This document shows, one piece after another, positions 54,052-64,000 of a DNA stretch of 64,000 nt. The notes under the pieces were generated by a model. It was not told the origin of the DNA and searched no databases. It was given only the letters and a program-made list of their open reading frames with translations. The stretch spans positions 124,001-188,000 of the forward strand of contig JABVXU010000057.1 in NCBI GenBank assembly GCA_013365365.1. Direction: 5' to 3'. The stretch's first letter is position 1. Every line of letters starts with the position of its first letter. The position numbers and the translations under genes are program-made. The stretch is from Cruorifilaria tuberocauda (taxonomy: Eukaryota; Nematoda; Chromadorea; Rhabditida; Onchocercidae).

Positions 54052-57000
54052 CTAAAAAATTTTTCTGAAACAACCAACAACAAACCTTCGAGCAGCATCT
54101 CGATTAAGGCAATCTGGGGCGAATATGATGTAACTGTGTTCAGAAGAAAGTTCCCAAACATGTGACACAGTCTTTCCACCGCTCAATTCAACGATCTCCA
54201 AAAAAACCTCTGAAAATTAAGTGTGAAGAATTTTAGTAAAATATAAAGTACCATCAGAATTTTTTAACTGCAAAAGACGATCATAACAAAAGACGACAAT
54301 TTTATTACGCCAAATTACACTAGTCGGTGACTCAACTATTTGAAATACATTAAAATTTTCTTCTCCAAAAGGTTCATAATCTCAAATTGTTTCCTTCTCA
54401 AATGAGAAACAATCAAAATTGTTCAGACAGATAATGACAGTAGATCATATATATTAATAATCTTCCGACTGTTTATTTCAAGACCATCATTCAAATGCAT
54501 ACCTCTTGCTACCAGTTGAGTATTAAAAAAGGTTTGAGGGACATAAAATATATACCCATCGAATAAAGTACTCGGATCAATAAAGGCACGCTGAGCGATT
54601 ATACTTACCAGAGTTCCATCTATTTTTAATAAAATTTCGAAGTCATCCTGAAAATAAATTTATTGAATTATTATGACCTCCTTTTACATTATTATTACTC
54701 ATACAAAAAGAAAAATAATTCTTTACTGACCGTAGGTAGAACACGTTTTTGATTTAGGCAGTTCTCTAACCACGAATATGATACAATTGTACAATGATTA
54801 ACCAATGCGTAAATTAATTTCACTGTCCAGAATTCACAAACTAAACCAACTGCAAAACTTTCAAATTTATTAGCTTAAATGCCATTATTCATTGCATATC
54901 ACACATGCTATATAGGCATGCTATATATTCGTACGATTCAAGTTTCCAATTATTCACCGCTAATAAATCTAATCCTTATCTACTTATAAGATAAGCTTAC
55001 CGGTATTAAAAATAATCAGATATGTACAATTTCGATTTATCGATGCAGAAAGCTTGAAAGAAGGGAAATTATCCAAGAATTCTCGTATTAAAGACTGAAA
55101 AATCAGCATTTATAAATGAATGTTTTTTCAAATGTTCAAATATATTGATAATAGTAATGTATCGCCTTACCTGATCACTAAGTTTCGTTGCTCCAGATAC
55201 CATTATTGAATGACATACTTCATTATTTTTGTTATAACATTGTTTATCCTTTTGAAATGTAACAGTGCTTTGTTCAATATTACAATCTTTACTCTGTTGC
55301 CCGTCGTCGTGACAGCAATCAGTTGTATAAAAAGTGTTGGTTGGAACTTCAACTTCCATTTCCTCGTCGCTTTCGAGGACTAAATCAATACCATTTTTCG
55401 AAGGACCTTAAAATGAAAAAAGGTTGCACTTCGTGGAACATTCATTTCCTCGAATTTGTGCTGAAATTCACTGAAATGATAAAAGACTTACTGTTCCCAT
55501 TACGACATTCCTTTTCGACATTTGTCCCACTAATTGCACTGATCAATTCTTCCCGATCCTGCAATTATATGATACTATATAATCAGGACTAAAGTAACAC
55601 CAATTGTTGTAATTAAGACATATTTTAAATCACTGACTAAATGTAAAAAGTCAGGTATCCATGGCATACATTTGATGAGCACCTCAACTCGTGATTCATT
55701 TTTGCTTCCTTCTGAAAAAAAAATTATTAAACCTTTGCAGGAAAACCGCGAGGAAAACTAATATGCTAACATAGCTTTTGAACATTAGTTTCATAAAATT
55801 ATTAAAGCTACTAATTTTGTAACTACTTTTATTAATTTTTAATAGCATAGAGTCTATCCAAAATCTGCATTTGAAATGTTTTATAAAATAGTTGGGAAAT
55901 TATAACATCCAAAATAACTTATCGAACGCAGAATTAACAATCGCTTCTATTTGGGCCAAAACATCTGATTTGTCTGCACCGTTAGCTTCCCGAATTTCTT
56001 GATCATGCATTGCTGAAGCATTAAAGTTTAACTTTTCTATAACAATGTCGAGCAATACATCTTCCATGGTGATCTGCTGGCTTCTATGCTGAATTTTTTC
56101 ATTCGCTTGCAACATTTTTAATATTCTTCTCATTACTGCTAAATTTCTCACATTTCATGTGGAATTGTTTAAATAAGGACTCAGTAACATTTCGACCCAT
56201 AAAAGCACCTTCGGTGCCACAAGAAGTGTGTCCAATTGCTGCTGTTCCCGAAAAGGTATTCATAGTAGTTCCCGTCGCCAAATTAGAATGATCATCTCCA
56301 TCAATCCGCTGTATTTTTACCGCTTTATGTTTCATATGAATTATAGGACGCTTCACGCTTTTCGATTCTTTTTTCAGTATCTGTAGAACGAGATAATCTT
56401 TTTATGTTAGTTCGTTAGTAAAGTATGCATGGGCACTGTGAAACAATTTAAATCAATAATCTCTATATAAACAACCTTTCGAAACTGATTTGGTGGAAGT
56501 TGAAACGACGATGATACTACCTGGGTTACCGGAATCTGCAAATGCTTATTTGAAAGCAGCCTTGTACAGTCGACAGGTTTTTATTGAAGATCTTTTCAGA
56601 TAATCGGAAACTCCCGAAAAAATTTTGTCACTACTATTCAATTCCTTTTTTTTTCTCGTTAATTTTTTATCTCCTTGACGAAGATACCAATTTTTACTCT
56701 CGCCGTAAACGTAGGATCAAAAATTTTCAGTTATAAGCACGCTTTCGAATAAAACTAACCGACATTTCCAACTAATTACAGATTGCATCTAGTAAAACAA
56801 ACAGTGCAAACCTGACTTTCGATAAAATCATTTTCTTTCGCCAAATCAGTGTCCAAAATATCTTTTTTAAATGCCTTGGCTAACGGCAAATATTTATCAA
56901 GTAAAGATGAAAGTAATGGACAGCTTGCACAACTTCTGAAATTTCACTGTTCAAACACTTTTTTTTGAAATTCATTCGAAATTCTGAACTTTCAAAACAT

Positions 57001-57898
57001 TCATGTTATAAGCATAATTTTAATGAACTTTAATAAGAATATATCTTGTAATGTAAAAAGAGTAAAAAGTGATCAGAATAAAAATTAGAAAAAAAAAAAC
57101 CTTCTATTCAACGTTATATTGCAGATTGGACATCGCACCAGTGAAAGCCTTTTGAAGCACTCAAAAAGGCAAACTCTATAAACGAAAAAATTTTAATTAT
57201 TATCCAAATAAAAATTAACGTGAAAATGTTGCACTTTACTAACTTTATTCTTATTTGTTCTACTTGCTTCTTATGTATTTCAGCATTATCTCATACTTCT
57301 ACAGACATGATGACATGATGGATTAATCGCATCCTCCAATACAAACAGTGGTATTTTGACTAAGGGGAGCAATATATTCAAAAATAATTTGCAAAGAGTA
57401 AGAGAATAAATAACCTGCAGAAGGCATGATTGCAAGTGGTCATTATTGGATCGCGCAAAGTTGAACAGCTGAAAGTAAAGTAACCGAATGCGAACATTTT
57501 AGAAAAAAAATGTTTTTAGAAAAAATGTAAAAAAAAAGATTTCATCAACCTCAGCGGATTTTACAAGAAATGAAACAAAACTAACGGGCAGGATAATTAA
57601 GAAAAAAATTTATAAAATATGAAATGGCAATAGTAACGTATGCTACATAAATTGAGATAGCTTAATGGTAAATTGTTTTGATTATCTTGATTAAACATTA
57701 TGATAATCTGGTTTACAGATTCAATTCATTAATGCATCATGTATCTCTGACGCATAACTAAACTGCTCTGTGGAATTCAAAATTCCAAAAAAGTAACCAT
57801 ATGCCACATCGTAGAATCATTTTTATACTTTCCATTTGATTCTTAATTTTTTGGAAACGATTCTTGTATTCGCTTTCATTCCCCAATAAAGCAGACAT
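54052..57898 (-). CDS. brc-1: BRCA1 homologue (RING + BRCT), BRC-1 type
   Basis: The start is MSALLGNESEYKNRFQ at 57898. Exons 57798-57898, 57415-57468, 57101-57175, 56812-56935 and 56476-56535 join in phase. They give a complete RING: CGIC, then TTC, NHAFCRVC and CPIC. RING is followed by a BRC-1-like LAKAFKKDILDTDL and FIESQ. Later exons have an acidic linker (LVLESDEEMEVEV). BRCT1 runs from VSGATKLSDQ to the tryptophan motif VSYSWLENCL, followed by a partial BRCT2 (ELSGGKTVSHVWELSSEH; IIFAPDCL). BRCA1-BARD1 is a nuclear E3 ligase for double-strand-break repair. Exon joins at 55.9-56.2 kb are unresolved: two overlapping frames need an extra intron. If read straight, the protein ends RKIF at 54052 and lacks the last BRCT2 helix, so a terminal exon may be missing. 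Confidence 0.88.
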
Positions 57899-60189
57899 TT
57901 TCTAAATTTCGAATTAATTTTATTTTTTTTTCTTAAACTTTTAATCAATACATCAATTCCTAACATTTGCAATATATAGTACATGATATTTGCAATTTGC
58001 AACTTGTTAAAACTCAAAATTTGTCTTAAAAAATTTGAAATTCTTGACGTTGAACGTCCTTATTTCTTCAGTTCAATCAGATATTTATAATTCACAGACT
58101 TTTAACTCAAAAACAATCTCCTCTAAATCATCACTAATACTCATTCAACAACATTGCTCAATCTCATACTCACTTTAATATCAAATGCAGCTTATTACTG
58201 GAATTAAAATGGGCACGTAACTCCACGTCATCTCTACTTTGTGTACCCTATCTCTCGCTCACAATCCAAATCAAAACTTCACGTACAACTGAGCAAACTG
58301 AACCACTTGAAGGCCCGCCATACCTCCATGCCGCCTTTTACCAATTTCAAATTCAAAAGTTTAAATTGTATTCAAGAATCCTCCGCACTGCTTGTTATAT
58401 CAGTAATTGCTTCGGAGTAGTAGTTTATCTCTTAAAATTTAATTTTCTTGATTCTCAAACCTGAATAAGAAAGCGGACAGGTACACGCATACATGTATTA
58501 TTGCCTTCCTCACACGAGTATTGACACGGACACGGAATTTGATAATGTAGAAATAATGCAAAAATAGATAAACTTTATCATCGACTTTCATTTTTATCGT
58601 CCGAATTCATGATTTTTCCGATAATTAAAAAATGAGGAAGGTTTGATGGATAAGTAAGAGTGAGAAACTGTTTTTGTTCTTTACAAAAGAATTATTTTAA
58701 ATGTCTCATAATCATGATCTTCTCTGTTCCATTGCACAAGAAATATTGTGATATTAATGTTACACCGATAATTCCCATTACAATTCTACTGAGAAATTCG
58801 ATGCCTGTTTTCATTATTGAATTTTTTTTTGCTTATATTATCGCATGAAGATTTGGTCTATTGAAATGAAATTATCTGACTTTTACCTTGATGGAATAGA
58901 ATGGATCGTGAGATTTTTTTTTCAACCAACCTTATAGTAGGCTTTAAAATAAATTTTACTGATAAGCCTTCCACTAAGCACTCTTTTATCTCCTATTCAT
59001 TAATATCTAATAACATAAACTTGCTTGTTGTGAATTTCAAAAACAACTTGGTAGCTTTGTTTGAATGTCTAAATAATCCATAACAATTTCATTCCATCCT
59101 TATGAGTAAAATTAAAATTGCACTTATGATGGATAGTGCACTTTTTTTTTGTGCTAATTTTTTTGAATTCATACAAATTTCTTTATCAGCTATCCTAAGC
59201 AATACTTAGTTATTCCATCATCTCTCTCTTCGGCATATTTCTTTTCAAATCCGTATTTGCTCTTCTTGCGCTCGCTTTCAAATAAACTTTCAGGATGATT
59301 AATGAATTAATCGTTCACCATCATTCGTACTTTGAGCAACAATGGAATGTTTAGCTAAGAGAATATCCCAATTTTCTATGAATAATGGATTTTATGATTT
59401 CGAGTAGCGCGGATATTACTTTGATGATCTTGCTGTTGATGGCAAAAATAAAAAAAGCTATCAAAAGAGCTTTAAGCTTTGTTAACCTAACTTTCTGGTT
59501 TTAACTTCTACAATTACCGAATCAACAATCGATAGATCAAATACGATGAGCCTGCTACAACCAACATGCTTATTGACGTAATGTTTCTGTCCTCTTGTAA
59601 CTTTCAATTTTTCACTCAGTTTAATTCATTATTAGACGATGCAAAAGTATTTGCGCTTTGAAACTATAAAGTAAACTTCAAATAATTGTAATGAAAGATT
59701 TTAATTGATTGAGTCAAAGAAAAAGGAATAAATGCCATATCTTTGCTTAGTAATTCAATGAGAAGTTCAGTTTTGGTCATTTCACGAATACTCATTTACA
59801 TGTAATCAAATGATCTCGTACAAGGAATTGAATCTTTTGTGCTGATTAGTGTTTGCTGAACACATTACGATTTCTGCGTTATATTCACTGCATATTTCTC
59901 AGGTGTGATTCTTTTATTGAAACTCAAGGAGTTTTAATAGCATCTCAGAATTTCTTTCAACTTAAAGCTTTTCTTACAGTTAAAAGCTGACAGAATTTTT
60001 TTCGATTATTATGCGATTGGTATGCCACTATTTACCAACTTCTTCTTATGGTGCTAGTTTCGAAAATGCGGAACGGCCGGAGGATAGCTATCGTTGAATT
60101 AATTAATAAACGTTTTTTCATATAGAAAAATAAAAAAAAAATCCCGAACGGTTGCCTTTCGTTGCTTACTATCGACATCTAATGAACAT
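57899..60189. other. Upstream region of brc-1, no gene seen
   Basis: A somewhat more GC-rich patch at about 58200-58340 lies 0.3-0.45 kb before the brc-1 ATG and is a plausible promoter. A minus-strand ATG at 58017 opens a 64-codon frame that overlaps exon 1 in another frame and is rejected. The rest is AT-rich without recognisable features. Confidence 0.45.
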
Positions 60190-60192
60190 ACC

Positions 60193-60330
60193 TCTATCTT
60201 TTTCATCTTCAAGACTTTCATCTATTTCACAAAGTTTCTTGAGTTGCACTGTACATTCGTTAAAAGTTTCTACGCCAAAAGGATTTGTTGGTGTTTGCAA
60301 ATTATTTACTTTATTGTGTGACTCAAATTA
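60193..60330 (-). other. Orphan exon-like stretch
   Basis: The minus strand reads LQTPTNPFGVETFNECTVQL followed by KKLCEIDESLEDEKDR and a good GTATGT donor. It has coding-like composition in an AT-rich desert. An acceptor may be TTTTAATTTGAG. No partner exon or family was found; a gene with long introns is possible. Confidence 0.3.
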
Positions 60331-60539
60331 AAAAAAAAATTAATCTAATATGCTTTTATTGAACAATTTTATTAATTTGAAATAAATGAAAAGTAAAAAA
60401 GTACCAAATACCCATTAAAATGCTGTAAAAAACGAGTAGTGAATACAAAAATATTTTCCAATATGAAACAACGAATTGATTTTCAAGAATTTTAACTAAA
60501 ATCAAAATCGGCACCATAAGTAATGATCATTATCTCTGG

Positions 60540-60797
60540 TCAGTTACAGATGACTCTGATTATGGTATTAAAATAATTCTCATTCGGGATCGAAAACAAG
60601 AGTGATAACCTTTGCAGAGAGAAGTGATATTTGTCATGAGATCGTTCCACAAAGTGATCATTTTTTTGATCGATAATAAATAATGGAAGAAAGACGTTCC
60701 TATCTATGTTGTTAACCGATTTCAATTCTGGTTCTTTCGATATCGAATAAGACAAGATTTTCAGATTTTTGCTGGTCTGGCATCCTATTTGAACCAT
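60540..60797 (-). other. Orphan open frame, 85 codons
   Basis: An ATG-to-stop frame beginning MVQIGCQTSKNLKILSYSIS and containing DQKNDHFVERSHDKYHFSLQ lies 210 bases upstream, on the same strand, of the exon-like stretch at 60.2 kb. It could be a first exon of the same unit or chance. No family was recognised. Confidence 0.2.
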
Positions 60798-61577
60798 TTA
60801 TAAGATAAATTTTTGAAAAGTTTTATCATCTTCTGCGAATATTGTAAAAAATCTTGTTCTTTTTCTTTGCTTCCAATCGAGCTATTAAATATTCACATAT
60901 ATCCTATATGAGCTATACTATTGATATTGTTTAGTAGCTTGAAGGTATTGGTTTCATTTTTTTAATTAGGGCAACATAATTTAGCTAAATAGATAATCAG
61001 TTCAGGCTTGTTAGTCTTTAATTATTTTTCATTATTACAAGAAAGTTAGAAAAGATAAATTAACGCCATGCTAAAGTGATGTATACTTTCTCTGTAAAAG
61101 CATCCAATTTAAAGGAGGAAATAGTGACAGTTGTAGTGAAAAAAGTTTGGTTTGATTCGATTGAATTTATTTTATTTTCACTGACAAAATTCGTAGGAGG
61201 TCTATCCTTTGTTGATAGGTTGTGACAACTATTTTTGTGTCACTTGATGAAGATTTCCTCCTCCTTTTCGAGGGTTGAGTTGTGAGATCTTCTGATTGAG
61301 TTAAATGAGGTGAGAGTCGGATTGTGATGAGTATTAACTGATGATAACTGGAAATTCGACAATGATTTCAACACAAAGCTTGACAAAAGGGATTGACAAG
61401 AAGTAATAATACTTGAGGAACTAGTGATGATAAAATGATATGATGATAGAGGATAATAACTGTGCTGAATTATTCTCTAGCTGAGAATGGATGGTGTACA
61501 AAGATTAAAAGTCACAGGATACATGAATTAATTGAAACAATTGAGACGAGAATTGTGTGACAGTAGTGATAGTATAA

Positions 61578-61634
61578 AATGGTAAATCCATCATCACCCC
61601 TTAAAGATGATGATGGAACTGTGGTAAAAACAAT
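61578..61634 (+). other. Possible first exon
   Basis: ATG at 61578 opens MVNPSSPLKDDDGTVVKTM and ends at a GTAAAT donor. The composition is distinctly less AT-rich than the flanks. A possible partner at about 62187 (VSIQKIKDERLAIVVKDREK-stop) follows an AAAAAATAG acceptor in matching phase. No family was recognised. Confidence 0.25.
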
Positions 61635-63075
61635 GGTAAATTGACCTTTAGTAACCTTTAAGGAAGATAATAAAAAAGTTAAAACATACAATTTGCTTTA
61701 ACTGCGCATATGCAGATACAACGATTTCCCAATATATAATTTGATCATCTACAGATTTAACATTTTATATGATCTCGGTTTTTTCCGATAATAGTGATAA
61801 TAGTAATGAATGCGCAATCAAGTAACGATATTTTACACCGATTTATCCAGTTTTCAGAGTTGAACTCTACAACGGTTTAAAAGGAATTAAAACTATCACG
61901 CCTTCTGATCAATTTCGTTATTTATTGCTCATTCAACATCCATTTCATTGGAATGGTTTCATTTTTTTTTTCGATTAAATGGGTGTTACATTGCACTTTT
62001 TGTAATAATTTCATTATCCTTTCCTCACGCGTATATAAGTTGTTAGTTACTTTTATAATGCTGAATTTGTTTTCTAATCCTCCTTTCATCTCAAATACTT
62101 CATCTTTTCCTAATTTTATTTTTTCTGATAGATACAGCTATTCATTTATCTGCATAATACTCTTTTTACTTTAATTTAAAAAATAGGTCTCAATTCAGAA
62201 AATCAAGGATGAAAGATTAGCGATAGTTGTAAAAGACCGGGAAAAATAAATTTGAAAGGAAATTGCATGTGTATAGTTCTTCAAATCTAATTTTCTTCAT
62301 ATTTCTTTATCGCTAAATTAAACTTAATTAGTACGTTTGCAACAGATTGTATGACTCATAGTATCAAATAATTTGAGAAATTAAACAAGTGTTAAAAATC
62401 CATCGGAAAAGAATAATTGATTAGCTAAATTTTTACAGATGTGATCAACATATTATGATTTTTTTATTAACATTTTATGGCATACAATTAATTTCTTTGA
62501 AAGGATAAGCGTTTTTCTCGTCGCTTAGCAGTTAAATCAACAAGTTATCATTGTGAGGTGATTTTTGCGGACGTGATAGCAAAAGATATTAGTGATACAC
62601 GTTATGAATTTAACGTTAAGCAAATATTTATATACTTTGCAATACTTCTGTTCTCAAATTTTAAATAATTAATAATAAAAAATTTTTTATTTCGAAGTTA
62701 AAATTGACAACGGTGATGATAAATTAGTTTACATATTTATTTTTTTCTCTTCCGATTGATTGAATTTAACATAATTGAGTATTCAATTCATTAGGCCCAG
62801 ATAACAGCTACACCTGATCTCAGCTAACTTTTTTTTCAAATGAATAGTATTTGATTAATTTTAAGCCAATGTAATTAAACACTCGTTTTATCACTGTATA
62901 ATCATTGTAATTTATCATGTGTAGTATAATATTTCAGAGTTTTTATTCTTTAATTCTGTTCTCATTTTATCATTGCTCTGATTTATTTTGAAAAATGCAC
63001 GCTTCAAAAATTTACCTCTGTCTTCTTTTCTCTTTCTCTCTCTCCTTCTTACTTTCTTCTTTTCTTGTAATATAG

Positions 63076-63158
63076 AAAACAGGAAAATCCGAGAAAGTTA
63101 ATCCCCAGGATAGAATTCTGAAAATAAGAAAACACTGGGACACCCTCGAAATTTGTGA
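63076..63158 (+). other. Possible exon behind a long pyrimidine tract
   Basis: A long CT-rich stretch ending TTGTAATATAG at 63075 precedes a frame reading KTGKSEKVNPQDRILKIRKH and WDTLEI, with a GTGAGA donor right after. Together with the stretch at 61.6 kb it may belong to a gene continuing past the window. No family was recognised. Confidence 0.3.
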
Positions 63159-64000
63159 GAACAAGCAAAGGACCAATGAAATTTGTTTTTTGATGATTAG
63201 CTATAAATTTTGAATACCATTGATGGAATAAGTTTCGAATGTCCGGACTTATGTATCATACATGAAGTTTCTATGCGAAAAGTGAATCCTCAATCTTATA
63301 CCTATCAAAGGTAGTTTTTGCCGAGTATTCTTCTCTCACTATCGAAATTTTTTGTAGGAATGAAGATTGCTTCTTTCCTATCAATATATTGGTTATCAGA
63401 CACTTTTGTTTATCCGAACTAAGTTGTGCAATGCATTTATTCTTATATTATAATTCAGGTGAGTTGATCTAGTCCGATTTCAAATTCAAGTAATGAACTT
63501 TTATTGAAAAATCAATAATAAATGGAAACCTCACAGTTGTTTGTCTATGTTTAATTCCAATCAAGACAGAATATCAACGTAAATGATTTATTAATAATAC
63601 ACTTCCCAATGGGAACTTTTTCATTTCAAATTTTCGCTCATAAAGAAACGAATGAGATTGGAATGGATTCATTACCTCTCTCCGTTATTGTTATCGAAGG
63701 AGTTAATGGATCTCGTTGATATCGCATGTTCAGTGGATAAATGATAAATGATAAATGATTTAGTCATTGCACTGTATCACTGTTATCCCTATCCCTAATA
63801 TTTGAGTGAAAAATGAGAAATGTAGTTTATTACTAATTAGGCAGTAAAATGGATGGAAAACGATAATCAATCTTTGATTTCAGTACATCATCTAAAATTT
63901 GTTGATTAATTTTTGATAACCTTCATTTCCGTCTTGCAAGAAATCATGAAAATTTACTGCGCTACTCGTTTTTAACAATTCAATTTGTCAGCTGAATGGG

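Larger units (their letters stand above)
60331..64000. other. Right-end AT-rich region without a recognised gene
   Basis: Apart from the weak exon-like stretches noted at 60.2-60.8, 61.6, 62.2 and 63.1 kb, I see only AT-rich DNA. There is a CT-rich tract at about 63017-63066 and a short ATAAATG triplication near 63737-63760. Confidence 0.5.

Noticed and set aside
57823..58017. Minus-strand frame starting MSFNKLQIANIMYYILQM as the brc-1 start
   Set aside because: It looked like a BRC-1 N terminus, but its frame does not lead to the RING. The overlapping frame from 57898 gives RCGIC and splices in phase to the rest of the RING.

Overview
The window looks like AT-rich nuclear DNA of a parasitic nematode, most likely a filarial (Brugia/Onchocerca/Loa-like) worm. 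Three things point there. Genes are split into short exons by AT-rich introns ending in TTTCAG/TTTTAG-type acceptors. Several coding starts lie 1-12 bases behind such an acceptor with no obvious upstream exon, the arrangement expected for spliced-leader trans-splicing. The protein set (DAZ/Boule, DBHS, BRC-1, ABCF3) resembles C. elegans families. Species assignment is inference; no spliced-leader gene, tRNA or rRNA was seen.

Layout, left to right: (1) a DAZ/Boule germline RNA-binding protein on the minus strand (0.9-3.5 kb); (2) a 3.2-kb intergenic block with two tandem-repeat families; (3) a small BTB-domain protein ending in a polybasic CaaX-like tail (6.7-9.0 kb, plus); (4) the ABCF3/GCN20-type ABC ATPase (9.5-13.6 kb, minus), convergent with BTB and divergent from (5) a DBHS (NONO/PSF) protein (14.5-21.8 kb, plus); (6) DHX35-type DEAH helicase (22.6-28.2 kb, plus), followed after 250 bases by (7) the mitochondrial tRNA methylthiotransferase CDK5RAP1 (28.5-31.9 kb); (8) a gene-poor gap with two weak minus-strand coding-like fragments; (9) ribosomal protein S29 (33.6-34.1 kb), followed closely by (10) TRAPPC11 (34.4-44.9 kb), which has a 3.6-kb last intron; (11) a TGF-beta superfamily ligand of the nine-cysteine activin/myostatin type (46.2-52.6 kb) with a 4.99-kb first intron full of simple repeats and a probable retroelement scrap; (12) a BRCA1/BRC-1 homologue on the minus strand (54.1-57.9 kb); (13) about 6 kb at the right end with no recognisable gene, only isolated exon-like stretches.

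No single new multi-gene system is evident: these are mostly conserved housekeeping, RNA-processing, vesicle-tethering, DNA-repair and signalling genes that happen to be neighbours. DHX35-CDK5RAP1 and rps-29-TRAPPC11 are spaced like nematode operons.

The most notable local findings are: a near-exact copy of the rps-29 terminal exon and 3' UTR inside a CDK5RAP1 intron; two reading-frame-supported GC-AG introns in two RNA-binding-protein genes; a 27-bp near-perfect hairpin with a GAAA loop in the last TRAPPC11 intron; two interlocked perfect inverted repeats downstream of the TGF-beta gene; a stop-free 102-base intron inside the DBHS RRM1; and the CaaX-tailed BTB protein.
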